Positions 38,458-46,880 of a DNA stretch of 46,935 nucleotides are shown piece after piece (position 1 is the first letter of the stretch; the number at the start of each line of letters is the position of its first letter). This DNA is from RUG14199 sp964629225 (lineage in GTDB: Bacteria; Bacillota; Clostridia; Oscillospirales; CAG-272). The position numbers were made by a program, and so were the translations under genes. The DNA lies in NCBI GenBank assembly GCA_964629225.1, contig CAZVQC010000016.1, positions 1 through 46,935 of the forward strand, read 5' to 3'. The notes beneath the pieces were generated by a model. That model did not search any database. It was not told the origin of the DNA and worked only from the letters and a program-made list of their open reading frames with translations.

Positions 38458-40650
38458 TTACTTGGTTTCAACTCTCGTTCCGGTGAAGTCATCAAAGTAC
38501 CAAAGCATGGGATCGATGATATCGTCCCTTGACTTCGGAAAGTTGGTACAACCGGAATTCATCTCGCCCTTTTCATCGTACTTCTTAGTTCCGTCGGACA
38601 CCGAGGAGAGTGCAAGCTGCTCCGAACAGATGATGTCGTACATCGCCTGATAGCTTGCTACCCACTTAGCCCTTGCTTCATCGCTTCCGTTCACGTAGTC
38701 CCGGTCGTAAGTTGCGGAAAGGCCGAGAAAATCGCAATGTATCCTGAGAAGAGACACTCTGAATCTGCGAGTATCGTCCTGAGCCGCCGCATAGGCTTTG
38801 TCAAACAGCTCTGCCATCTTGAGATAGTTGGTCTCGAAGTACTGCTTGCTGTACATATCCCAGGGGAACTCAAAGTTGTTGGTCCAGCATCCCATAAGGT
38901 CGCCGGCCTCATTCGACATCTCAAGGTACTCTCTCACATACTCCCAGCCATCGCCGTAGTAGAGCATGAGATACTCATTGAGAAGGCTCTCAAACTCCTC
39001 CTCGCTCATGAAGGGGTTCCACATCATCTTGCCCGCAAGGTACCCTCTCAGGTACTCAAAACTTGCATAGGGCCTTGAGGATCCCTCGGAATAAAATCCG
39101 GAAGCACCGGTGGAGCAGATGTATCTGAAGTCCTCGTAAATGTTGAAGATGTTCGGTGAGGGTGACATATAGTAGATGAAGTTAGCACTGTAGTACCACA
39201 CCTGAAGGTTGTCCGTCAGCTCCGCCCATCTGTTGAAGTAGCCGACATCGATGGCGTTGCTTTGGTTTCTGTTCTGACCGTCCCAGGTCTGGCTCTGAAG
39301 TCTGAAGTTTCCTCCCGCCTCAACGCAAGCCTCGGTGTCGTTGTAAGTATGGTTGTTGCAGCCGCCGAAGCAGAAGCATACGCAGATATTGTCACGGGGA
39401 CGGGTGAACTTCGGGGGATTTCTTGCATCCCAATAGGCGATAGTATAGATCTCGATGCCGGGGTAAAGCTCGTCAAGCTTTTCAGCCACCCGGTTGGAAA
39501 GACGGAATACCGTTCCCGCAATGCTTCCCTCTTTAAGGTAGATACCCTTGCAGGCCTCGCACTTGCAGAAGTTGATATTGTCATTGGGAGAGCAGGATAT
39601 CTGGGACCATTCGTATCCCATCCTCTGTCCCCAGGTCTTTCTCTGTTCGATCAGCTGAACGCTGTAGTCGATGACCTTGTCATAGAACGCGGTATTGGTA
39701 AGGCAGGGCTGGCTCTGCTCGTCCGCAGTGGTGATGGCGACACCGAAGCCCTTGTCCTGATAAGCGTAGGAGTGGGCGTGGATAAAGAGGGTCGTGTCCT
39801 CGCTCCAACCGTACTCCTCACCGCCTCTGGAGTTGGTCTTCATTGAGCCGTAGTTGGTCTCGTTATTTCCGCCCTGAGCGATGCAACGGTATTCAAGATA
39901 GGGCACCTCCGTCTCGGAGAACGCTTCGGGAATACCCACGCTGTCGGCGGCGTAGAGATACTCAAGTTTTCCCACCTTTGAGGGATCCCCGAAGAGGATC
40001 CTGTAGCCGAGGATATCCTCAATGATGTAATAGGTGGCATACCAAGCGCCGCGCCTCGTTCCGCAGATTATCTGCAGATCCCCGTTTTCGTCAAGTTCGA
40101 TATGATATCCCTCTTTACCCAGCTCGTACTTATCGTCGGTATCAAAGGAGTATCTGATCTTGTAAGTGCCGATACTGTCGTCGGTGGTGGTATTGAGAGT
40201 GATACCGCAGGCCGTGGAAACATAGTAGCGGAGCTTCCTTGCGGAATTCTCCATGCACTTGTTTTCGGGATCGGTAAGAACTATGGAGTAGCGGCTGATA
40301 TTCCGTCCGCCCACTGTCACTTTTCCAACCTTATAAGAGCCGTCCTCATTGTTGAGAGGAAGGTCCGCAAGACCGGAGAGCACTCTTTTCAGCGCAAGAA
40401 GATCCTGGTACGTGATGAAGCTGTCGCCGTCAAAGTCTCCCGCAAGAAGGGAAAGGTCCTTTTCTCCCGCCAGATTCGACAGGTACTTTTTGACGAGGAG
40501 CAGATCCTTCAAAAGAACTCTGGCATCATCGTCAACGTCACCGAGCTGGTAGCCGTGGGTACCGTCCTCCATCGGCGTTGCCGATGCGAAAACGGAAACG
40601 GCGGAAAGGATCATCGCAAGTGCCATCAGCACCGAGATCAGTCTTTTCAT
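38458..40650 (-). CDS. Secreted DUF4838 protein with N-terminal dockerin
   Basis: A 730-aa exported protein. Residues 1-24 (MKRLISVLMALAMILSAVSVFA) form a signal peptide. Residues about 34-98 form a dockerin-like pair of calcium loops, DVDDDARVLLKDLLLVKKYL and DFDGDSFITYQDLLALKRVL; the first loop is degenerate. A GH20-like small N-domain follows (KYELGKEGYHIELDENG, ATYYIIEDILGYR), then the DUF4838 core with its SPNDNINFCKCEACK motif and AYWDARNPPKF. DUF4838 is thought to be a carbohydrate-active TIM-barrel-like family without a settled activity. The dockerin at the N-terminus rather than the C-terminus is unusual. AAAGGAG precedes the ATG. It lies 55 nt after a membrane-anchored protein and may be cotranscribed with it. 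Confidence 0.9.
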   Translation of the reverse strand: MKRLISVLMALAMILSAVSVFASATPMEDGTHGYQLGDVDDDARVLLKDLLLVKKYLSNLAGEKDLSLLAGDFDGDSFITYQDLLALKRVLSGLADLPLNNEDGSYKVGKVTVGGRNISRYSIVLTDPENKCMENSARKLRYYVSTACGITLNTTTDDSIGTYKIRYSFDTDDKYELGKEGYHIELDENGDLQIICGTRRGAWYATYYIIEDILGYRILFGDPSKVGKLEYLYAADSVGIPEAFSETEVPYLEYRCIAQGGNNETNYGSMKTNSRGGEEYGWSEDTTLFIHAHSYAYQDKGFGVAITTADEQSQPCLTNTAFYDKVIDYSVQLIEQRKTWGQRMGYEWSQISCSPNDNINFCKCEACKGIYLKEGSIAGTVFRLSNRVAEKLDELYPGIEIYTIAYWDARNPPKFTRPRDNICVCFCFGGCNNHTYNDTEACVEAGGNFRLQSQTWDGQNRNQSNAIDVGYFNRWAELTDNLQVWYYSANFIYYMSPSPNIFNIYEDFRYICSTGASGFYSEGSSRPYASFEYLRGYLAGKMMWNPFMSEEEFESLLNEYLMLYYGDGWEYVREYLEMSNEAGDLMGCWTNNFEFPWDMYSKQYFETNYLKMAELFDKAYAAAQDDTRRFRVSLLRIHCDFLGLSATYDRDYVNGSDEARAKWVASYQAMYDIICSEQLALSSVSDGTKKYDEKGEMNSGCTNFPKSRDDIIDPMLWYFDDFTGTRVETK

Positions 40651-40705
40651 CGTTTTTTCTCCTTTGGTTTTCAGTTATCGTTGGTCCCGCCCCGCGGGAA
40701 AAAGT

Positions 40706-41302
40706 TCATTTTTCTGTGTCTCCGGAAAGAAGGGTCTTTTCGCTTCCGGAGAGCTTGTAGGTCTTGAAGGGCTGACCGTTCTCGTGAATCTTGTAGGCGG
40801 AGTATCCGGTCTCACCGTCGGGACTGAGCATCACAAGCTCCACATCCCTCTCTCCGATATCCACGTTTTCAAAGACCAAACGGCAGTATCCGTAGGGACC
40901 CTTTCTCTCAAACTCATTTGCCACCGGAAGAATTTCTTCCTCATTTAAGAAACTGCCGTCCTCGGCCTTCTCAAACAGATAGAGCTTGTAAGAAAACTGC
41001 TCGTCCTCCGGCAGTGACAGCTTCTTGTAGACGCTCACATTGTACTTGACCGTCAGTTGAAGTTCTCCCTTGTCCGGGATAGCGACGATGGAGTAGGCTC
41101 GCATGAAACCGTCACTTGATATCTCCTGGGCGGGAGTGTGGGTCTCAAAGGCCGCCCCCTCGGAAAAAGCGCTTTTTGCGTTCTCCGTGGGAGTCACCGA
41201 GTCAAGGACATTTGACGACCTGGATACGATGATCCTCAAAATGAACGCAAGACAGAACAGCGCAAGGAAAGAATAAAACACGTATTTCAACACTTTTTTC
41301 AT
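40706..41302 (-). CDS. Membrane-anchored protein of unknown function
   Basis: A 198-aa protein starting at ATG 41302 (MKKVLKYVFYSFLALFCLAFIL) with AAGGTG upstream; a 36-residue upstream extension overlaps the promoter and is rejected. Residues 7-27 form one membrane helix, probably an uncleaved anchor, placing a domain of about 165 residues outside the cell. That domain contains the motif DGFMRAYSIVAIPDKGELQLTVKYNVSVY-type beta-rich sequence (described in part) and ends SGDTEK. No family recognised. It has its own promoter and is followed by the DUF4838 gene, so a surface role with that protein is possible. Confidence 0.78.
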   Translation of the reverse strand: MKKVLKYVFYSFLALFCLAFILRIIVSRSSNVLDSVTPTENAKSAFSEGAAFETHTPAQEISSDGFMRAYSIVAIPDKGELQLTVKYNVSVYKKLSLPEDEQFSYKLYLFEKAEDGSFLNEEEILPVANEFERKGPYGYCRLVFENVDIGERDVELVMLSPDGETGYSAYKIHENGQPFKTYKLSGSEKTLLSGDTEK

Positions 41303-41367
41303 CAGAACACCTTCAAGAACAGTTGAAAGAAAGCCGCTCCGATATATCGGCACAGTCTTCCGAGCAC

Positions 41368-41396
41368 AGTATAGCAGTTTTGCCGCCCCGTTACAA
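41368..41396 (-). promoter_or_regulatory. Promoter of the 41302 membrane-protein gene
   Basis: Minus strand TTGTAA (41396-41391), 17-nt spacer, TATACT (41373-41368). Confidence 0.75.
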
Positions 41397-41465
41397 GAGG
41401 GAACGCACATATTTTTATTTTTTTACAAATTTACAGAGCGGTCACCAAAAAAAGTCTGCTTTAAC

Positions 41466-41494
41466 TTGACAAGCGAAAGTTGCCATAATATAAT
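41466..41494 (+). promoter_or_regulatory. Consensus promoter for the DUF177-rpmF unit
   Basis: TTGACA (41466-41471), 17-nt spacer, TATAAT (41489-41494). Two TTTACA copies lie just upstream (41422-41427, 41430-41435), spaced 8 bp. Confidence 0.94.
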
Positions 41495-41519
41495 AGGGTA
41501 TCGAAAGTGAGGGCTTGAA

Positions 41520-42056
41520 ATGATCGACATTACTTCTCTTCTCAACGGAAGAGTCAGCAAGCTTGAGATCGGCTACGGATTCGACCCGGCGGAAAATGCC
41601 GACTGCAGCGCCATGATACCGGACGATATGAGGGTGATCCCTCCGGTCAGGGTGACGGGCTTTGCGGAGGATAAAAACGGATGCCTGTTTCTGAAGGCGA
41701 AGATAGAAGCAAGATACGAGACCTTATGTGACAGATGTCTTCGGGATATCGGCGAGGTCGTCACCCTCCCATTTGAAAGGATGGTATCCCTCGATGTACC
41801 GCCAAATGAGGACGACGAGAGTCTTGACAACGTGGTCTTCGCAAATGGCTCAAACTTGGATATCGACCGTCAGGTGACGGAGGAAATAGCCCTTGAACTC
41901 CCCCCTTACCACCTCTGCAAAGAGGACTGTAAGGGACTTTGTCCGAGGTGCGGAAAAGACCTTAACGAAGGCCCTTGCGACTGCAAGGAGGAAAAAGAGA
42001 TCGATCCCAGATTAAAAATATTGCAAAAACTACTTGAAAATTCCGACGAACTGTAG
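41520..42056 (+). CDS. DUF177 (YceD-like) protein
   Basis: A 178-aa protein of the DUF177/YceD family, whose members are needed for normal 23S rRNA accumulation and are nearly always found next to rpmF, as here (52 nt upstream). Two cysteine pairs suggest metal binding: CDRCLRDI in the middle and CKGLCPRCGKDLNEGPCDC near the C-terminus. The DRQVTEEIALELPPYHLCKEDC segment is typical. The ribosome site is weak (GAGGG, 41508-41512 region). It starts shortly after the consensus promoter at 41466. Confidence 0.93.
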   Translation: MIDITSLLNGRVSKLEIGYGFDPAENADCSAMIPDDMRVIPPVRVTGFAEDKNGCLFLKAKIEARYETLCDRCLRDIGEVVTLPFERMVSLDVPPNEDDESLDNVVFANGSNLDIDRQVTEEIALELPPYHLCKEDCKGLCPRCGKDLNEGPCDCKEEKEIDPRLKILQKLLENSDEL

Positions 42057-42108
42057 TATAATGCAATGGTTGAATGATTTCAACGATCTTTACAGGAGGA
42101 AAACTTAG

Positions 42109-42294
42109 ATGGCAGTACCGAAGAGAAAAACTTCCAAAGCCCGCAGAGACAAAAGACGCAGCAACGTCTGGAAACTCCCTACCCCCGGTATGGTGAAGTG
42201 CCCCAACTGCGGTGAATTCAATCTCAGCCACCGCGTATGCTCCGCTTGCGGATTCTACAAAGGCAAAGAGATCATCAAAAAGGAAGAAGCGTAA
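42109..42294 (+). CDS. rpmF: 50S ribosomal protein L32
   Basis: A 61-aa basic protein, MAVPKRKTSKARRDKRRSN, followed by the zinc-ribbon pairs CPNCGEFNLSHRVCSACG, so this is the zinc-containing form of L32. CAGGAGG precedes the ATG at good spacing. It is cotranscribed with the DUF177 gene, the usual pairing. Confidence 0.98.
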   Translation: MAVPKRKTSKARRDKRRSNVWKLPTPGMVKCPNCGEFNLSHRVCSACGFYKGKEIIKKEEA

Positions 42295-42308
42295 GCTGTT
42301 CCACAGTA

Positions 42309-42336
42309 AAGACCGCACGTTCACCGTTGCGGTCTT
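42309..42336 (+). terminator. Hairpin after rpmF
   Basis: AAGACCGCA (42309-42317) / TGCGGTCTT (42328-42336), 9-bp stem with a 10-nt loop, followed by GCGCTTTAT. A moderate terminator between rpmF and the next gene. Confidence 0.7.
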
Positions 42337-42387
42337 GCGCTTTATATAGAGGTATTTTCCAAAAAGAAAATAAAAGAAGGAGATAAA

Positions 42388-42981
42388 ATGAGATACGAGC
42401 CGAAAGCCAAAAATAAGATAGCACCGGTGGCGGCGATAGTCTTGACGGTTACCGCAGTCATCCTCTTCTGCTTCAGCGCGCAGCCTTGGCTGAAGGGAGC
42501 CGCCGCAGTTCAGCTTCTGTCCTTTGCCACCCTTGCCGTGGCGGTGTTCTTCATGCTTAAAAAGGTCACCCGCTATGTCTACATAGTCCACCCGAAGGAT
42601 GCAGAGAACGAAGAGGACATGAAAAAGCCGGCGGGAGCCCTGTCCCCGAAGGATCTTGCCTTCACCGTGGCAAAAAAGAGGGGCAAGTCAAGGGAGGACT
42701 ACATGGTGATGCTGGACCTCTCAAGCCTGAGAAAGTTCAAAAGGCTCCCAAGTGACAAAGCAGAGCAAAAAAAACTCATCAAAGAGCAGGGCCGGATGTC
42801 GGTATACAGGTACACAGCCACCCTTGGGGGAGACCCGGAGCTCTATCTCGCCGTCTTCAGCAAGGTGGGATACGACAAGGTGGGAGTCATCATAGAAGCC
42901 GAGGGCGAGTTCCCAAGCTACCTTCGCACCGTAGTCGAGATCAATAAAAACACCCCCGATGAGGATGAGGACGAAAACTGA
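42388..42981 (+). CDS. Two-helix membrane protein, unknown
   Basis: A 197-aa protein, MRYEPKAKNKIAPVAAIVL, with two adjacent membrane helices at about residues 11-32 and 35-57. A cytoplasmic domain rich in Lys and Asp/Glu follows (KVTRYVYIVHPKD, LDLSSLRKFKRLP, RYTATLGGDPELYLAVF) and ends in an acidic tail. AAGGAG precedes the ATG. I do not recognise the family. It is followed by a strong terminator (43088-43124). Confidence 0.75.
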   Translation: MRYEPKAKNKIAPVAAIVLTVTAVILFCFSAQPWLKGAAAVQLLSFATLAVAVFFMLKKVTRYVYIVHPKDAENEEDMKKPAGALSPKDLAFTVAKKRGKSREDYMVMLDLSSLRKFKRLPSDKAEQKKLIKEQGRMSVYRYTATLGGDPELYLAVFSKVGYDKVGVIIEAEGEFPSYLRTVVEINKNTPDEDEDEN

Positions 42982-43087
42982 GGACTTCCCGAAAGTCAAA
43001 TGGTCTTTCGTCCAGCAAGATCCGATGGATCCGAGACCCGATCCGAAACGGCTATTCATACAGCCCGAAAAAGGTCCGTCAATTGCA

Positions 43088-43124
43088 AAGCACCCGTGAC
43101 ATCCAAATGTCACGGGTGCTTTTT
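43088..43124 (+). terminator. Strong terminator with a 15-bp stem
   Basis: AAGCACCCGTGACAT (43088-43102), loop CCAA, ATGTCACGGGTGCTT (43107-43121), then Ts to 43124. It ends the transcript that includes the 42388 gene. Confidence 0.93.
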
Positions 43125-43376
43125 GGTGTCAGCCTCACCCCGTCACAGACTTATTTGCACGTTTTTCAAGGTTTTTTCGGGCATTAATTGCACGATCTTC
43201 GCGGCTTTTCGGAGACTTAATTGCACGTTTTTCCGTTTTGACATTTTTCAAGCCTCCCTTTGCCGATACCGAAGCGGACAAAAAAGGCTTCCTCTCCTCC
43301 ACCGATATCACCTAAAAAGCCGTCTTTGCCATCCAAACAACGAAAAAAGCGGCAGAGAAAGCCACCGCCGCACCAC
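43125..43376. other. Gene-free spacer before the phosphate transporter, with tandem repeats
   Basis: No gene is supportable. It holds three 33-bp repeats (43155-43253) and CG/T-rich sequence, then leads into the TTTACA array at 43377. Confidence 0.6.
43155..43253 (+). repeat. Three tandem 33-bp repeats beginning TTGCACG
   Basis: TTGCACG recurs at 43155, 43188 and 43221 with an exact 33-bp period. Units 1 and 2 both end in TTAA and share TTTTCGG-type interiors; unit 3 diverges after TTTTTCCG. Confidence 0.85.
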
Positions 43377-43416
43377 TTTACACGGATTTTACATAAGTTA
43401 CACTGCAGTCTTTACA
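43377..43416 (+). promoter_or_regulatory. TTTACA repeats upstream of the phosphate transporter, likely Pho box
   Basis: TTTACA at 43377-43382 and 43388-43393 (11 bp apart), GTTACA at 43397-43402 and TTTACA at 43411-43416. A TAAAAT -10-like box follows at 43426-43431. The hexamer fits the TT(A/C/T)A(C/T)A consensus known for PhoP boxes in Bacillus, and the downstream genes are a phosphate transporter pair. Confidence 0.65.
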
Positions 43417-43478
43417 GAGGAATGATAAAATACTTCAAAATGATAAAGACTAAGCTGAGACCCTAAATGGAGGATCGA

Positions 43479-44528
43479 ATGGATTTTTTTGAATTTTTGG
43501 GGCAGATACTGACGAACCCCATGCTTGCGGTATCTGCGGTGCTGACTCTGGGCGTGATACTGGTGAACGGCTGGACCGATGCCCCCAATGCGATAGCCAC
43601 CTGCGTTTCCACAAGAGCGATAGGAGTCAGAAAAGCCATCATTATGGCGGCGATATTCAATTTTCTCGGCGTTCTCGTAATGACTTCCGTCAACGCATCC
43701 GTGGCGTTCACTATCTACAATATGGTGGATTTCGGAGGCAACTCCCAGCTTGCCCTCATTGCCCTTTGCGCGGCAATGGCAGCCATCGTCATCTGGGCGA
43801 CCGCCGCATGGTACTTCGGAATACCCACCAGCGAGAGCCACGCACTGATAGCCGGCATCTCCGGTGCGGCAGTGGCGATACAGAACAGCTTCTCCGGCAT
43901 CAACGGCAAGGAATGGATCAAGGTGGTCTACGGGCTGTTTCTCTCCACTCTGCTTGGATTCATAATGGGATTCGTCACGTCAAAGATAACGGTGCTCATC
44001 TGCAGAGACCGAAACAGAATGAAGACCGAGCGCTTTTTCTCCAAAGCACAGGTGGCGGGAGGAGCGGCAATGGCATTCATGCACGGCGCTCAGGACGGAC
44101 AGAAGTTCATGGCGATATTTCTCTTAGGTGCGGCGATGGCAAACGGTCAGTCCGATGCCACCTCCTTCACCGTCCCCATTTGGCTCATGGTGTTGTGCTC
44201 TGCGGTGATGGGACTCGGCACCTCCATCGGAGGATACCGTATCATCAAGTCCGTGGGCATGGACATGGTTAAACTGAAGCCCTACCAAGGCTTTGCGGCG
44301 GATCTCTCCGCCACGTTCTGCCTGCTTCTTTCGTCCCTTACCGGTATCCCGGTCAGCACCACCCACACCAAGACTACGGCAATAATGGGCGTGGGAGCCG
44401 CAAAAAGGGTGTCCGGTGTCAACTGGGGAGTGGTTAAGGAACTGATACTCACATGGGTATTCACCTTCCCCGGCTGCGGGCTTCTCGGATTCGGAATGGC
44501 AAAACTGTTTTTACTGATATTCGCATAA
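43479..44528 (+). CDS. PiT-family inorganic phosphate transporter
   Basis: A 349-aa integral membrane permease of the PiT family, which imports phosphate driven by a cation gradient. Signature segments are GWTDAPNAIATCVSTRA near the N-terminus, the matching SLTGIPVSTTHTKTTAIMGVGAAK repeat near the C-terminus (described in part), FGIPTSESHALIAGISG and AMAFMHGAQDGQKFMAIF. The start is ATG 43479, 5 nt after GGAGG; an in-frame ATG at 43467 overlaps this site and is rejected. It is followed 13 nt later by a DUF47 gene, the normal regulatory partner. The TTTACA repeats upstream suggest induction under phosphate limitation. Confidence 0.96.
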   Translation: MDFFEFLGQILTNPMLAVSAVLTLGVILVNGWTDAPNAIATCVSTRAIGVRKAIIMAAIFNFLGVLVMTSVNASVAFTIYNMVDFGGNSQLALIALCAAMAAIVIWATAAWYFGIPTSESHALIAGISGAAVAIQNSFSGINGKEWIKVVYGLFLSTLLGFIMGFVTSKITVLICRDRNRMKTERFFSKAQVAGGAAMAFMHGAQDGQKFMAIFLLGAAMANGQSDATSFTVPIWLMVLCSAVMGLGTSIGGYRIIKSVGMDMVKLKPYQGFAADLSATFCLLLSSLTGIPVSTTHTKTTAIMGVGAAKRVSGVNWGVVKELILTWVFTFPGCGLLGFGMAKLFLLIFA

Positions 44529-44541
44529 TAAGGAGATAAAA

Positions 44542-45162
44542 ATGGCAAAGAAAAACAATAATTACTTCGAGCTTATCAAAACGCAGACCGAATACTGCGT
44601 AAAAGCATCCGACCTTCTCCAGACAGTACTTTCGGACTTCGATCCGGCAAAGGTCAGCGACTACCGAGAGCTGATGCACACCACAGAGCACGCCGCAGAC
44701 GGAGTCCACCACGACATTTTGGAGAAGCTCTCCACCGAGTTCATCACCCCCATAGATCAAGAGGACATACTCCGCCTCGTCCAAATCATCGACGACATCA
44801 CAGATGCCATCGACGAGGTGGTGCTTGACATCTACATGTACCGAGTAGACCGCATCCCCCAAAAGACCGTTGAACTCGCTACGGTGGTCTCAAGGTGCGT
44901 AGGCGCCCTCTATGAGGCAACGACGGAGCTTAAAAACTTCAAAAAACCGGAGACCCTCCGCCAAAAGCTCATAAAAGTCAACGATATCGAGGGCGAAGCA
45001 GATGCCATCTTCACAGAAGCCCTCTACGAGCTGTTCGGAAGCGATGCCGATGCAAAGACCCTTATCGGAAGCCGAGGCATCTACGAGAGCCTTGAAAACT
45101 GCTGTGACCTTTGCGAGCACGCCGCAGACGTCATTGAGCAGGTCATCATCAAAAATACCTGA
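44542..45162 (+). CDS. DUF47 (PhoU-like) phosphate transport partner
   Basis: A 206-aa all-helical protein of the DUF47/TIGR00153 family, related to PhoU, thought to control PiT activity. The motifs EHAADGVHHDILEKLSTEFITP, DQEDILRLVQIIDDITDAID and CCDLCEHAADVIEQV match the family and form the repeated metal-binding E/D-x-x-x-D helices. AAGGAG precedes the ATG. It lies 13 nt after the PiT gene, so the two are cotranscribed; a hairpin (45185-45210) follows. Confidence 0.95.
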   Translation: MAKKNNNYFELIKTQTEYCVKASDLLQTVLSDFDPAKVSDYRELMHTTEHAADGVHHDILEKLSTEFITPIDQEDILRLVQIIDDITDAIDEVVLDIYMYRVDRIPQKTVELATVVSRCVGALYEATTELKNFKKPETLRQKLIKVNDIEGEADAIFTEALYELFGSDADAKTLIGSRGIYESLENCCDLCEHAADVIEQVIIKNT

Positions 45163-45184
45163 GGATCGAATTATATTGCAGGGG

Positions 45185-45210
45185 AGCAGGTCTCAAAAGG
45201 GCCTGCTTCT
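45185..45210 (+). terminator. Terminator after the DUF47 gene
   Basis: AGCAGG (45185-45190) pairs with CCTGCT (45202-45207), extended by G-U pairs inward, followed by TCTTTGCTT. Confidence 0.75.
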
Positions 45211-45394
45211 TTGCTTGCGTGAAGACTTCACCCGGTATGGCACACGGATGGCTTTTTCGGGGCATTCAAAGGGCTTTTCGGCGGCTTTTTTTCTTGGAGA
45301 CGGTTAACCTGCCGAGGATGATCAAAGGGGCAAATAAGCGGCTTATTTTCCCCGCTTGCGCCACTGTCATTTTGGCTTTTTCTTTATCTTGCTA
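45211..45394. other. Gene-free spacer upstream of fhs
   Basis: No gene. Plus strand shows recurring GGCTTTTTCGG / GGGCTTTTCGGCGGCTTTTTTT sequence (about 45247-45298), similar in flavour to other spacers in this window, and no clear promoter before 45395. Confidence 0.45.
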
Positions 45395-45423
45395 TTGCGG
45401 ACGGCGGAAATATGCGCTATGAT
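45395..45423 (+). promoter_or_regulatory. Possible fhs promoter
   Basis: TTGCGG (45395-45400), 17-nt spacer, TATGAT (45418-45423), about 100 nt before ATG 45523. Confidence 0.55.
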
Positions 45424-45522
45424 GGAAGGAGAAGCGATCTTACGGCATTCACGGCATCGCAAAAACGAAATACCGACGGCGGTTGCCCCCGTCGAAAAAA
45501 TAAAAAAGAAAAGGATACCGAA

Positions 45523-46337
45523 ATGGCATATTTGACCGATATCGAGATAGCACAAAGCTGTCAAATGAAGCCCATAGGAGACATTGCAAAAAAAGCACAT
45601 CTCACCGAGGATGACATAGAACAGTACGGCAAGTACAAGGCGAAGGTGGATCTGTCCCTTCTCAAAAAAAGTGACAAAAAGGACGGCAAGCTGATACTTG
45701 TCACCGCCATGACTCCCACCCCTGCCGGAGAGGGCAAGACCACCACCATCGGCCTTGCGGACGGACTGTCCCGCATCGGAAAAGACGTTACCGTGGCGCT
45801 GAGAGAGCCGTCTCTCGGCCCTGTTTTCGGAGTCAAGGGCGGTGCCGCAGGCGGCGGCAGGGCTCAGGTAGTGCCAATGGAGGACATCAATCTCCATTTC
45901 ACCGGAGACTTCCACGCAATCGGTGCGGCAAACAACCTGTTGGCGGCAATGCTTGACAATCACATCAAGCAGGGCAACGCCCTCCGTATCGACGTGAGCA
46001 AAATAACTTGGAAGCGGTGGCACAAAGGATCTACGGTGCCGACGGCATCACCCTGACACCCGGCGCAAAAAAGCAGATAGAAAAGCTCACCGTCCTTGGC
46101 TTTGACAAACTCCCGGTTTGCATCGCAAAGACTCAGTACAGTTTCTCCGATGACCCCACAAAACTCGGCGCACCGAAAGACTTCACCGTCACCGTGAAAA
46201 ATGTCAAGGTGTCAGCAGGAGCGGGATTTATCGTGGTAATGACGGGAGACATCCTGACCATGCCCGGACTCCCCAAAAAGCCCGCAGCGGAAAATATCGA
46301 CGTGGATGAAAACGGAAGGATAACGGGCCTGTTTTAA
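45523..46337 (+). pseudogene. fhs: Formate-tetrahydrofolate ligase with a large internal deletion
   Basis: Fhs joins formate to THF using ATP. The N-terminal part from ATG 45523 (MAYLTDIEIAQSCQMKPIG) is normal, with the ATP loop TPTPAGEGKTTT and GPVFGVKGGAAGGG, up to ALRIDVSKITWKR near 46017. Then the family's C-terminus appears in another frame: LEAVAQRIYGADGITLTP to ENGRITGLF, ending at 46337. About 280 central residues are missing (usual length near 556 aa) and the frame shifts, so the first frame stops at 46056. The junction lies in TTGGAAGCG, a sequence that fits both sides, pointing to deletion between short repeats or an assembly collapse. Confidence 0.92.
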
Positions 46338-46384
46338 TCACGAAAGCAGCACCGCTAAGTAGGATCATTACAAAGCGAACCGAA

Positions 46385-46423
46385 AAGCTCCACAGCGCAC
46401 ATTCGCCGTGGGGCTTCTCTTTT
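46385..46423 (+). terminator. Terminator after fhs
   Basis: AAGC-CCAC-GCG pairs with CGC-GTGG-GCTT (three small mismatches) around 46385-46416, followed by CTCTTTT. Confidence 0.75.
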
Positions 46424-46829
46424 CAGTGACCAACTTGGCGGTTTCCACGCCAGACACCGAAGCAGATGCTAAAAACACCTTCGTGCCGAGTGAGCGCACA
46501 GTTGGGAGTGATGCGCCGTAAAGCGAAAAATCCCATTTCCCCATTAATGGGGGCTTCACGCAGGGAAAACAACCTATTACGGCGGAACCGGTGCCGAGAT
46601 GACTTTTCGGTGGCCGGTGACTCCCTCCCGCCCACGGCACCGCAAAGCAGAGCGAGAAAAAACACCCCCGTCCCAAAAAGCCCGAACGGGGGAATGAACC
46701 GCGCCAAAAAACCTGCCTGAAGTTTTTTTGAAGGGGTGCGGGGGAACTTTTTTTGCAAAAAAGTTCCCCCGCAAAAAATCCCCGAAAATCCCCCACAAAA
46801 AAGCCTCCTCAAAAAACAAATAAAACCAC
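46424..46829. other. Gene-free spacer with a long perfect hairpin
   Basis: No supportable gene. It contains CCCATT...AATGGG (about 46531-46551) and, at 46740-46770, a 14-bp perfect hairpin GGGGGAACTTTTTT/AAAAAAGTTCCCCC with loop TGC. Such G/T-rich hairpins recur between genes in related genomes as far as I recall; here there is one copy. Confidence 0.6.
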
Positions 46830-46858
46830 TTGACAAAACATCCCAACTATGATACAAT
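46830..46858 (+). promoter_or_regulatory. Promoter of tRNA-Met
   Basis: TTGACA (46830-46835), 17-nt spacer, TACAAT (46853-46858), 22 nt before the mature tRNA 5' end. Confidence 0.92.
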
Positions 46859-46880
46859 TACGATGTTGCAGATATTGCAC

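Noticed and set aside
41422..41435. Pho box before the DUF177 gene
   Set aside because: Only two TTTACA copies at 8-bp spacing in an AT-rich stretch, and the downstream genes have no phosphate link.
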